A stretch of 64,000 nucleotides of DNA, taken from Trichodelitschia bisporula. Lineage: Eukaryota; Ascomycota; Dothideomycetes; Phaeotrichales; Phaeotrichaceae. Under the pieces are notes generated by a model that was not told where the DNA came from, did not search any database, and saw only the letters and a program-made list of their open reading frames with translations. The DNA lies in assembly GCA_010356995.1 (NCBI GenBank), contig ML996689.1, positions 1,143,228-1,207,227 of the forward strand. Direction: 5' to 3'. A program made the position numbers and the translations under genes. This document shows positions 11,938 through 22,700 of this stretch, in pieces (the first letter of the stretch is position 1; each line of letters opens with the position of its first letter).

Positions 11938-12160
11938 GATGTCTTCGCGCGATGATTCAAACCTGCAGCTCGATGGGGCGTTGAAACTTTGACCTTGTTG
12001 TTCTCGACGGTCTTCGTTGACTGTGTCCTTCCTTTGTTTCCCTTCCAGTCTTCTCGCATTCTCTTGCCGTTCTCATTGTTCAGTGGATTTTTGGAGGATG
12101 TCTCCACGTCATGATTCAGGCTTTCAGCAGGGTGTGGCATTGAAACGCCCAGACCGCGCC
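11938..12160. repeat. Imperfect direct repeat pair, ~60 bp, spaced ~157 bp
   Basis: The copy near 11938 (GGATGTCTTCGCGCGATGATTC ... GCGTTGAAAC, reading across both ends) recurs near 12095 with GGATGTCTCCACGTCATGATTC ... GCATTGAAAC. Substitutions are spread along the pair. Short fragments only; not part of a visible gene. Confidence 0.5.
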
Positions 12161-12542
12161 TTAACCAGCCCTGCCGCCCACTTCTGGGCTAGCTGCGACC
12201 CTGGCCTAAGCGTCGCGCTTATTCTGACTTCACAGCGTGCTTTGGCCGCGGCGAGAAATGGAAAGACTTCACAAGACTCTGCTACTGGCCTTGTTGGGAG
12301 CGACGAAGATCTAGCTGAAGCTCTAGATACGGTACTGAATTACTACCGCTCGTTATGGTGAGTGTCAACGGGCGATGAGAAGCTTAAGGATAGGGATGGG
12401 ATTATGCTGGCGGTCTCCAATCTTATGAGTCTCGCGATACTTCATTTATCGCAGTGCTGTTGCTTTGGCACTATGTCTCGTCCTCCCTCATGTGGCTTGA
12501 AAGAAGCTAATGCGAGGCACAGAGACATCTCCGCCATAGACT

Positions 12543-12775
12543 TCAAGTCATGATGCTTCCAGTAAAGCAGACTTCGCAGTCGTAGATCTTAAAGCCATGA
12601 TGCTTCTAGTAAAGGTTCCAACTCCAGGACATTAATATCATCATCATCATGTCTTCGAAGTTTGCAAGTGTTTTCGTCGCAGATCTGATTTCGTGATTCC
12701 GTTTCATTTTCGTCATGTCTTCGAAGCGAGCACGGTGTCTTCATCGCACATCTGAGTTCAAGATTCCATTCAAGC
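12543..12775. repeat. Two short imperfect tandem duplications
   Basis: AAGTCATGATGCTTCCAGTA near 12543 recurs as AAGCCATGATGCTTCTAGTA near 12592. Further on, CATGTCTTCGAAG plus about 50 bases near 12648 recurs near 12714, with GTCGCAGATCTG versus ATCGCACATCTG. These look like old local duplications. Confidence 0.5.
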
Positions 12776-13545
12776 CGGACTATGGCTACAAGTCTTCCAT
12801 GGTCTCCTCGGGTCTTGAAGGCTTCCACTAATTGTTCTTTATAGCAATAAACACTCAGTCTCGAAAGACACAGGACAGCTCGACGTATGAGACGCTGACT
12901 ACGATCAAGGCCATTATCCCACTGGAAACCCTCCGCAAGGTCCGATCCGTCTATGTTGCACAGTTGGAAGCGAGTCAAGCGCGCATCTGCAAGGCATGGC
13001 CAGTGACGACAAACTCGAGCGCAGGATTGATACACTGTGGACCAATGTGTTCGATGTTTGCCATCAAACGGTAAGTTGGAGCTGGGGATGCTGTCATCTC
13101 GGAATGCTCACGATTGATCGCGGCGCAGTCGAATTTACAATAGGATTGCTCCCATCCTGCGTTTCCCTTTTGGCCAATCGACCTTCCTTGGCTTGGGTCC
13201 TTATATGGGGGCTCGCTGACCATGGGGGATCTCAGAGGAGCTGTCAGCTTGGCCTGCCCCTGGATATTCCGACCCTTCCTTGCCTGAGGTTGACAAACGC
13301 TGCCGCAAAAGAAGTTACCGGACTGTGTCGTCCTTGGCTCTTCCACGCGCCAGAACACCGCGTCCGCGTGTCCACGACGCTATTGTCACCGAGAACTTCG
13401 CGTCCAGAGAGGCAGTCACGTCCCTAACTCGCGCTCCTTCCTCCGCCAAAGTCTTCGCAAAGCTATTGTCGCCTCGTGTAGCTTATCCGGCGCTAATCCT
13501 ACAATGGTAGTCGACGACTTGTTGATCCACCAAAAAAACTGAGAC

Positions 13546-13553
13546 TATAAATA
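13546..13553 (+). promoter_or_regulatory. TATA box of the repeat-containing orphan gene
   Basis: TATAAATA lies about 200 bases upstream of the ATG at 13752, followed by a CT-rich leader with no upstream ATG nearby. Confidence 0.45.
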
Positions 13554-13751
13554 TCAGAAGTCCGACTCTCTTCTCCGTCTCCTGAACATCTCACCATCGT
13601 TTTCTGTGTTCTTCGCTCTCTGATTCAACGTTTCAGCACCTCCAACTGTCCTTCCAAAACACCCCCCTCGGCGTTTTCATCCTCTGTTTGTTCCTTTACG
13701 CATATCACCTCTCAATCTCCCTGAGAAGACATCGGAGGGATACTGACATCC

Positions 13752-15952
13752 ATGGATTCCAACGTTGCTAACAACACTTCGGCTGCTATGGGTGACCAAG
13801 TTGCACCTGAGGCAAACATGCTCTCGGCCATAGAGAATACCAACAATGTCAATCAGTATGTCTCCGGGCCCGAGGCCATTCACGGGGCAGTTCACAAGAA
13901 TGGTGAGTACACTTCTTTTACAATTCCTCCTCCTCACTTCTTCTACATCCCCAACCCCCCACTCTACTCAAAGACTCCCACATCTACAGCATTTCCCAAG
14001 CTCAAGCATTCTCATCACCCCCCCCCCATTTGCCACAACTCCCCTTAAGTATTTGCACCACTTCCCCCCGCGGACATTCACGAGTCGCGATCCGCCCCTT
14101 GACTGGAATTTACTAACATTTACCAGACTTGAACGTCCACACTTCTTCCTCGCAGGACATTGCTACCACCAACATGACTACTCCAGTTGTCGACACTTCA
14201 ATCCTTGACACTCAGGTCACCGGCGCCACTCAGGACGTCACCATGGTCGACGCTGCTTCCGTCCAGACTGGAAACGACATTGTTGGCACTCAGAACATCA
14301 ACCAGGTCACCAGCGCTACTCAGGACGTCGCCATGGCCGACGCTACTTCGGTCAAGACTGGAAACGGCATCACTGGCACTCGGAACATCAGCCAGGACGA
14401 CACCACTTCCGCCCAGACTGGAGCCGAGATGGCCGTTGCTCAGAACATCAACCAGGACCAGGCCACTGGCGCCACTGATGAAGTTGACAATGACGACAAG
14501 ACTTCCGACGACTATGAGCCTTATGAGTTCTACTGCATGTTCGAGCAGGGCTGTCCGGATCAGCGCCAGCGCAAGCTGTGTGAGTCTCGCAAGTGCGTCT
14601 CTAACTTCTTCGGTCGGAACAAGAAGTGTACACTTCAGATCCCGCGCCAGATCATCTGGTGCCGCTCGCATTACCAGAAGGTTGCCTACAACAAGCCTCA
14701 GTGGGCTCGGCGCAAGCTTGTGATGATTGCCAAGCAACTTGAGCTGATTGAAGAGGACGTCCCGAATACGACCTACACCATCTCGCTCAAGCAGTCGGAG
14801 CAGAAGCGCTTAAATGCGTTTAACAACTCGAAGGGTGCGAAGAACGTCGATAATCCCAAGGACAACACGTACAAGTCGTCCATCGCTGTCTTGCAGCACA
14901 TCTACGATAATTTCCTTGGACCTCACAAGACTCCGGCCGACATCCAGGTCATTCTGGACTGGGTTCTTGAGCGCCTTGAGAAGGGTGATACTGACGATGT
15001 TCCATCTTTCGAGTGTCTTCCGGAGTTCGCTTCGTCCATTAAAATTCGCCCGGAGAACGAGATTCGTGGAGCGATCAATGCTCCGACTGAAGCTACCCTG
15101 GCCCTTACCAAGCAGGTCGTCGCGAACGAAGATGTTCTGGATGTTCCGGTTATCTCCAAAAATGCTGCTCCATTGGACTTGACCGCGCTGTCCACTTCGG
15201 CTGAGACTCAGACCGTCACTCCTGCTGCTGAGGCTAGCACCACTGTCGCTGGTCCTGCTACGGTCACTTCGGACACCAACTTCACTGCGATCAACACTGT
15301 CGCTGGTCCTTCCACCGTCGCTAGTCCTTCGATCATCGCTTCAAACACCAACACTGTCGCTGGTCCTTCTACAGTTGCCTCCGACACCACCTTGACCGCT
15401 GTCACCACCGCCTCTTCTTCCAAGGGCAAAGCTGTCGTCAAGAACATCAAGAAGACCAAGAAGGTTCAGACCAAGGGTTTCACTCAGACTGCTCAGATCA
15501 CTTCTGGCTTCCTCGCGAAGTCGACCACTCCGGCCTCCGCCGTCAGCACAGTGACTCAGACCGACGACTTGTCTTTCCTCGTCGCTTCGGCCCAGACTCC
15601 CAAGGTTTCTGCTACTATGGACTACACCACTCCCGGTCACATGCTCAACACTGGCTCTACTGCTGACATCGTCTCGGCTCAGCCTGCTACCGTCTCGACT
15701 GGCATGTCTCGTGCTCCTGATGCGATCTTCGACTCTGGTGCTTCGGCCTTGACTACGGCTACTACCCCTGGTTCTCCTCTCGAGCACATCGCTGCTGCCA
15801 ACAATTGCGGCACCAAGCGCGGTCGTGACACTGAGAATGAAGACGTCACCTACAACTCTGCCGACGAGGGTGATCACTCCACCGCCGACACTCGCCCCAA
15901 GAAGGCTGCTCGGGTTACTCGCTCCTCGACTGCGGGTTCCTCCAAGCAGTAG
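13752..15952 (+). CDS. Uncharacterised Cys/His-containing, probably nuclear protein with internal repeats
   Basis: Two exons, 13752-13902 and 14127-15952, joined in frame across a 224-base intron with a TACTAAC branch site, giving 658 residues. Residues ~55-150 are Thr/Asp/Gln-rich and contain a 30-residue repeat. Then comes a compact block with FYCMFEQGCPDQRQRKLCES, RKCVSNFFGRNKKC and IIWCRSHYQKVAYNKPQW, whose spaced Cys and His could bind zinc; a similar block exists, as I recall, in fungal proteins of unknown function. A helical region (WARRKLVMIAKQLELIEEDV) and HIYDNFLGPHKTPADIQVIL follow. The last ~330 residues are Ala/Ser/Thr-rich, with repeated NTVAGPSTVAS-like units and a basic RPKKAARVTR near the C-terminus that could be a nuclear signal. 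No function is assigned. Confidence 0.8.
14213..14452 (+). repeat. In-frame 90-bp tandem repeat inside the orphan gene
   Basis: Units start CAGGTCACC or CAGGACGAC at 14213, 14303 and 14393; the third is shortened to 60 bases and a partial fourth starts at 14453. All lengths are multiples of three. Encoded unit: VTGATQDV..., then SVQTGNDIVGTQNINQ. Confidence 0.85.
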
Positions 15953-17015
15953 CTTCTCTCTCCTGCTCACGTTTGCACTTGTGCGCTCTTTGACTGGACT
16001 GGAGTTGATCTGCACTAGCTCACGCCGGTCTATTCCCTCGACTTTCTAATCTGTAGCCCGCAGCGCATCTACTCGGTACTCACAGGTGTGTTGGTTGGTT
16101 TGTGCCTTTTTCTCCATGAAGCTGGCTAGGTTCTATTTTCTGTCTGGTGTCTGGGTGATGGATCTGCATTGCTGGTTGGCGTTGCGGAGGCTAAAAGCCT
16201 GGAATGGGTCAAACAGGAGTTATGGAGCATATCAGTACAGTTTCTCGTTAGGAGAATGGCAGCATAATCACCATCCAACACATCTCTTGCTTGCACATTG
16301 TGAAGGCAACTTGCCACATCTCGTTCCCAATCCTCTAGTTCTAGATTCTACTCCATGCTCCAGTACTCAGCATCCAACCCAGCCTTTCGTTCCATATGAA
16401 GCCGATAAAACATCTACATCTCTTCAACAAACACAGCCAACATTTTCCAGACCTCATACCTTTTTACACCAGCCAAAAAAAAAGAGGATAGTCAATGCAT
16501 TGCGCTTATTCTGTCAATGATATCTGCAGTGGTTCATGCCACGATACTTTTGTGAATTACTGACTAGACTCTGTTCAATTATCTAAACACTACCAGTCCA
16601 CACCTTCGCTGTTTACATAGTCTCTGACTCAACCGTGTGGCTATCGCCGGCCGTGCACAGGATATCACCCTCCTTCCCGTTCGAGACCCCTTGCATGCAC
16701 GTGACCTATGAACATCACGAGGCTGAACTTCATGCCAGGCTGAACTTCATGCCAGAGCGAAGGTAGCATCACCACGCTATTCTCGAACACTTCTCCCTCC
16801 CAGCCTATGAACGCCGCACTTGAGAATGTTCACTACACATATGAGTGCCTAGTGATCCACTATGCAAGCCTTATTATCACAACTCTCAATAATGTCATCA
16901 CCACACGTCGAATGCAACCGTGAACCAACGTGCAAGAAAAACAGTGACAGCAACAGTAGAGAGATTTTTTATTCGTACATTTCGTTTACGTGTACCCAGT
17001 TTTTTCGTCTAATAT
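15953..17015. other. Intergenic with a 17-bp tandem duplication and a relic of the 145-bp repeat
   Basis: Convergent 3' ends. AGGCTGAACTTCATGCC occurs twice in tandem at 16720-16736 and 16737-16753. It is followed at 16756 by GCGAAGGTAGCATC, the same string found in unit 2 of the array at about 7685. No coding frame seen. Confidence 0.55.
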
Positions 17016-19437
17016 CTACCACAACCGGCCCTTCTCAGGCTCCTTCTCTGGCTCCTCCTCCGGCTTAGCCTCGGTCATGCCCTCGGTCCGATCTTGAACG
17101 TCGGCTCGGGATGTATCCGCCTCATTGTCAACTTCCGGCTCCTTCGTCGCAATGTCCGCTCTTTCGGCTACAGTGGCGTCCGCAGCCGACTCCGTCTCGG
17201 CCACATCCGCCGCGCTTTCAGCTTCAGCCTCAGCGACGATCTCAGCATCAAGCTCCTCGACCACCAACCCCTCCTTATCACCCCCATCCTTCCCTTCCCC
17301 CTCCTTTTTCTCCGCCTTCGCCTTCTCCCTCCTCTCCAATCTATCCACCTCAACGGAGCAAATCGTCCCCTTCCGCCCCGGCATGAGCACCGCCGCCCCA
17401 ACCACCGCACCCGCAACCGCAACATTCAAACTGTCAACCCCCACCACCCCCACCTTGACCCCGGGCGTAATCTGCACCACACCCCATGCACGGCGTAAAA
17501 TACTCCCTCTCAACCCCACGCCCTCACCGCCAATAACTAGTATAACCGGTGCTTCAGACGCGGGGCTGTGGTCGGCGGGGAGGATCTTGCCGGTCCGCGC
17601 CTGGGCGAAGGTAAGTAGTTGCGGGGCGGGGTGCTCCGGCGTGGTGTTTTTGGGGGCTTTCCCCTCGGGTGTCGTGGCGCAGTAGACGCGCCACCCGGCT
17701 TTGGTGCTGGTGTGCAGGAAGTCGGATGCGGTGGAGACGGACAGGAGGGGGAGGGCTTCGGCGGCGCCGGCGGAGGCTTTGAGGGTTATCGGGGAAAGAG
17801 GCGCACTGTTTGGTTCGTTAGCTTCTCGTAACACAATTCACGGGGGACGCACCATGTCCGCGTGCTAATAGCCAGCGCATCGAAACCCAGATAATACGCG
17901 CTGCGGACTATGCTCCCTAGGTTCCCCTCGTCGAGTACATCGTCCACGAAGAGGACGACGGGAAAGCGCCACCCGCCCGGGCGGTAGGGCAGACGGTCGG
18001 GCGTGCCGTTCACGGCGGCGTCTTCAGCGGTCTGTGTCCCCAGCGTAACGGCGTAGGTGGGCGGGTCGGATGTCAGTGCGCCTAGGGTCTCGATGGGAGG
18101 GAAGGGTAGGGGCGAGGCTTCGAGGAGGACGCCCTGGATCGTTAGAACTGGTACGCGGTAGGTATGGGGGCAGGGGTACGTACATTGTGCGGCCGGCCGT
18201 TACTCGCGCGGTCAAGGAGCGGAAGCCATTCGGCGCCGAATTTGACTGGTACGTTGGTGGAGCGCGCTAGCTGGTAGAGGGCGCGATGCTCGGGGTCGTC
18301 TTTCCGCGCGGATAGGTAGAGGGTGTAAAGTTGGCGGCGGCGGGATTTGAGGGCCGCGTGGACGGTTGAGCGGCCGTAGAGAAGTTGGGAGGCGGCGGTG
18401 GTGAGGGGGATGTGGGTTGGGGTGGTGTCGGAGTCGCGGTCGTGGGGTTTGAAGAGGCGGTCGGAATCCCTATCTCTGGATTTGAAGGTGGTGTCGGAGT
18501 CGCGGTCTCGTGGTTTGAAGGTGCGGCCTGAGTCTCTATCACTGGATTTGAAGGTGCGATCTGAGTCTCCATCTCTGGATTTGAAAGTGCGGTCCGAGTC
18601 TCCATCTCTGGATTTGAAAGTGCGGTCCGAGTCTCTATCTCTGGACTTGAAGTTACGATTTGAATCTCTATCTCTGGATCTGAGTGAGCGGTCTGAGTCT
18701 CTATCCCTGGACTTGAAGTTACGATCTGAATCCCTATCTCCGGGTCTGAATGAGCGGGTTTTGCCTCCAACTCGGGATTCGTAGGCGTGACCTTCGCCAT
18801 CGTCTCTCGTTTTGAAGGGGCGATCTTCACGATCTCTGGGCTTTACAAAATCGCCATCGCTGGAGGCGTCCTGTCTGCGGAAGTTGCTCAATCTCTCAGA
18901 TCCTTTCGTACTGCTGAAGCTTGCTGATTCGCGGGACCTCCGGCTGGTGGCATCGGATGTTCCTTCATAGCCCTTCCGCTTTAAGAAATTGGCTTCTCTT
19001 CCTGCAGCCCTTTCTTTCAGACCTCTGCCAAACCCCGCATCTTGATCGCGACCCCTGCGAGAAGGGAAATCGGATCTCTCGCTTTTTCGTCCGCCAAAAT
19101 CCGATCTCTCCGAGCGCTCCTCAAACCCTCTCCTCCCTGCAACCCTCCCTCTTTCCCTGCCAAAATCGCTGCGATCGTTTCTCCCACGGCCTATCGGGGA
19201 CCTAGAATCACGCCTTCCACGTCCAGCTGACTGAGGGTGAGTATCCTTGCCAGGCGTCCAGCGTGGTGTTGGCTTACGGTCGCGACTAGGAATTCTATCT
19301 TCAGCATCGGCGGAGTGCCGTATGCCCTGCTTAATTGACGAGAAAGTGGACTTGCTGCGCTGCAAAGCCGTAGAATGGGAGCTATAATACACGGAGCATC
19401 TTAGGAGCGAATTAGCCCTTGAGGTAAGGGAGAACAT
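17016..19437 (-). CDS. mrm1: Mitochondrial rRNA 2'-O-ribose methyltransferase, SpoU/TrmH family (Mrm1-like)
   Basis: Three exons: 19437-18180, 18147-17853 and 17805-17016, giving 780 residues, much longer than usual for the family. The start is Ser/Arg-rich and looks like a mitochondrial presequence. Residues ~45-330 are low complexity, with ten copies of an 11-residue unit (TFKSRDRDSDR). The enzyme starts at LLYGRSTVHAALKSRRRQLY, the substrate-binding subdomain. The SPOUT core has NLGSIVRSAYYLGFDAL (motif 1), VILVIGGEGVGLRGSILRRA (motif 2) and SLNVAVAGAVV (motif 3, with the Asn-Val-Ala of the knot). A ~120-residue acidic Glu/Ala tail follows. Mrm1 methylates a guanosine of the large mitochondrial rRNA. 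It is divergent from the chromatin remodeler with only 305 bases between start codons. Confidence 0.9.
18424..18753 (-). repeat. In-frame 33-bp minisatellite, ten units, in the Mrm1-like gene
   Basis: About 330 bases encode ten consecutive 11-residue units of the form (S/T/N)(F/L)(K/R)(S/P)xDxDS(D/N/G)(R/T). Unit length is exactly 33 bases and substitutions are mostly single-base, so the expansion looks fairly recent. Confidence 0.9.
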
Positions 19438-19742
19438 AACTTGATATGGAGAGTGAAAGAGGTTGTGATAGAAAGAAGTTGTCGCAAAACGCAGATTCGG
19501 CTACAGAGGTCCGTGCACGGCACGTCCCGCAAGACCAGAGACCCTTGCACTGCGGCGTTTCAACGCGTCCGCTACTGCCACGAGATCACGTTGACACGCT
19601 CTGTCATCTGTCCGAGGGACGGCAATCTTCGCGACTTCACCAACTCTCCTCCCCAACCTACACCACCAGCAACAACCCATATCGCACTTTTCACGCAAAG
19701 AATGAACGCTCATTAATCACGGAACTTCACTTCACAGCAACA
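19438..19742. promoter_or_regulatory. Short bidirectional promoter region
   Basis: Only 305 bases separate the start codons of the Mrm1-like gene and the remodeler gene, so both promoters and leaders must fit here. No clear TATA box seen. Confidence 0.6.
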
Positions 19743-22700
19743 ATGGCGCGAAATACGGCGTCCCCACGCTCGCAGGCCAGTTCCGCGCGTCAAGGCACGC
19801 CATCACATCCGCCCAGTTCCCGATCATCGCCCCTCTTTGTGGAGGAGGGACCGATTACGATAGAGAGTTCCAATGAGTCATATCACGAACAGGGCGAGCA
19901 TGGCGAAGATAAAGACGAGGCATATTCTGCGGACGAAGAAATCGAAGAGATGGAGGTAGAGAACTTGCACGATGCGGACGAATTGATTGCGGATCCAGTC
20001 GATGACAACGCTATCGAAGTGGCCCGACGCCAACTCATAGGCGTCGTCATTCAGGAGCCAAAGGGATTCAATCGCGAAGAATACGAGGTGATACCCAACG
20101 CAGACAAGGTGGTCAAGGTGCTCCGGGAACACATCACGGACGAGGACATCAGCTACGACGTGCGGTTTGGTGATACGCATGAAGAGAGGGTAAGTCATCC
20201 CTCCTTCACCGTTCCCATATAGTATAAGATCGCGCAACATTTACGGCTTGGCTATCTCGGCGACGGGTCTTCAAAGGCTCCTTCCCTAGCTAGCACCACA
20301 CCCGAATCCCCGTTACTTCCTTTCCACAGCTCACCCGGAAACTTCCCCTTGAACGCCTCACATAGCAGGCTGACATTCACGAGGCCCCGGTCGCGAAGTT
20401 ACTGACTTTGCCCGCGGGCGAGCGCATTCTCGAAGCTTTCCATTCGCACTCCCTATCCTCCAACTCCTCCATCTCCTCAGCTTCCCCCGACTCCTCTGAT
20501 TCCGACCTTCCTTTGCATCCCCGATCCTTGCGACTGTTCGACATGGTTGAAACTCGCCGCAAGCCAAAGCGGGTCCAGCGCCCGGAATACGTCGACTCCG
20601 CAAGCCTCATCACTTCAGAAGATGAGCTTGCGCAGCCTAGTGCTCGTCGCAGCCCCAAGCGGAAGGTTGTTTCAGATGACGAAGACGCCGATTCTGTCGA
20701 AGTGTCAACCGAGCGCTTCGCGACGCGTAGCAAGCGAGTATTGCGCCCTTCAGCTGTCCGTACTACTCGCTCGCCGCGCTCCAGCACTCGCCTCCAGTCG
20801 TATGAGGAACTCAACTTGGACTCCGACTTGGACTCCGACGACATGCCTCGGAAGCGCAATCTCCGTGGCAACAAGCGCCGCCGGCTCGTGTCCCTGAACG
20901 ACGATGTAGGGACTCGCCGCTCAGGCCGCACGACCCGGGCTCGCAAGAACATGGCCGAAATCAACGTCGATGACCCTTACCAACCCGAGTCTGACGCTGA
21001 AATCCGCCCCCCTGGTCCGCCCAAGGTACCTAGTGCGCGCGAGATCTTCCAGCCTGTCAAGCGCGGTGATCCGTTTCGCGAGCGTCATCAGGAAGCTTGT
21101 TCTTCATGCGGGACGCACGACAACGCTTCCAGCCTCGTATTTTGCCAGGGATGCTCCCTTACCTATCACAAGGCCTGTCTCGGGCCTCGCAATCGGCGGG
21201 AACACCTCGTGACCAAAGTGGCTGATGACAACTTCGTCCTTCAATGCCGCCGCTGTATCAACGCTTACCAGAGCAAGAACCATATCGCTCCGAGCCTGGC
21301 CATGTGTACCGGTTGTCACGAACTTGGTCCGAGCTGCGCGCCTTTCCGTGCTCGTAAGACCGCCGCGCAGGAGCAAAAGGAGCGCGAAGAGAATGATGGC
21401 GTGGACCCCATCACTCCGGTCGACCCCACTCTGATCAACAATCCCGAGAACGTCTTATTCCGCTGTGTCCACTGCTCTCGCGCATGGCACTTCCATCATC
21501 TACCCGCGCTTGGGTCGCATGCCATGGATGTCGACATGTCTGACAGCGAACGTGCGACTGCTCGTTTCGAAGAGTACAAGGCCGAGTGGCAGTGCAAGGA
21601 GTGTATCCAGATGCCTGCCAAAGTTGGTGGTCTGATTGCCTGGCGTCTCGCTGATCGCGAGACGGTTGTCAGTCCTGAATGGGGCCCCGATGACATCAAT
21701 CAAGATCAACTTGAGTACCTCATCAAGTGGGATGGTATGTCCTACTTCCGTGCAGAGTGGCGCCCTGGTGCATGGGTGTGGGGCGTTACCGCTACAATTA
21801 TGCGGAAAGCCTTTTTCAAGAATTCGAACGGGCCGAAACTGACTGCCGAGGAAGCCATTCCGGAGGCTTACCTCCGCATCGATATCGTGTTGGATGTGGA
21901 GTACTCTAACATCGTTGATATTTCCACGCCAGAAATCGACAAGGCTCGCGTCAAGGAGGTCTCTCGTGCCCTCATCAAGTACAAGGGTTTGGGATACGAG
22001 GACGCTCTCTGGGAAGATGTTCCTACTCCTGACGATGTCGATCGTTGGGCCGACTTCGTCACTGCATACAACGACTGGGTTCTGGGCCGTCATCTTCGCA
22101 TGCCCTCCCGGAAGGATCTGAAAGCTCGGATCCAGAAGCTCCGCGCCACCAAATTCGAGGAGCTCGAGTTGGAGAAGCAGCCTGAGAACATGACAGGAGG
22201 CGAACTGATGAAATACCAAGTAGACGGGCTGAATTGGATCTTCTTCCAGTGGCACCGTCAGAAGAACGCTATTCTTGCTGACGAGATGGGTCTCGGAAAG
22301 ACCATCCAAATCATCGCCTTCATGGCCATGATGGTAGGTTCCGTCCATTTTTTTCCTTGTCAAAGTACTAACGAGCTCAGGTTCATAACCACGATGTGTG
22401 GCCCTTCTTGATCGTCGTTCCAAACTCCACCTGTGCCAACTGGCGTCGCGAGATCAAACTGTGGGCTCCGGAACTGCGCGTCGTCACATTCTTTGGCGGT
22501 GCCCTCGACCGGAAGATGGTTTACGATTACGAGCTGTTTCCCGAAAACAGCGACCAGCTTCGCTGCCACGTTGTCGTGACTTCGTACGAAGCGATCGCCG
22601 ACGACTCAGCCCAGCATTTCTTCCGCAAGGTACCCTGGCAGGCGTTGATCGCAGACGAAGGACAGCGCCTCAAGAACGACCAGGCCATTGCCTACACCAA

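Larger units (their letters stand above)
11544..13751. other. Gene-free region with decayed local repeats
   Basis: About 2.2 kb. No convincing gene; open frames are short and lack family motifs. The left part is the 3' end of the TauD gene. The middle holds two pairs of imperfect direct repeats listed separately. The right end carries the promoter and leader of the next gene. Confidence 0.55.

Noticed and set aside
12589-13035. 148-codon minus-strand frame with a repeated LRRHD motif
   Set aside because: The repeat only reflects the duplicated DNA at 12648-12775; no family motif and no proper start context.
14129-14129. Start of the repeat-containing orphan at 14129 (TTG)
   Set aside because: An upstream ATG exon at 13752 splices in frame with a standard intron and has a TATA box and leader.
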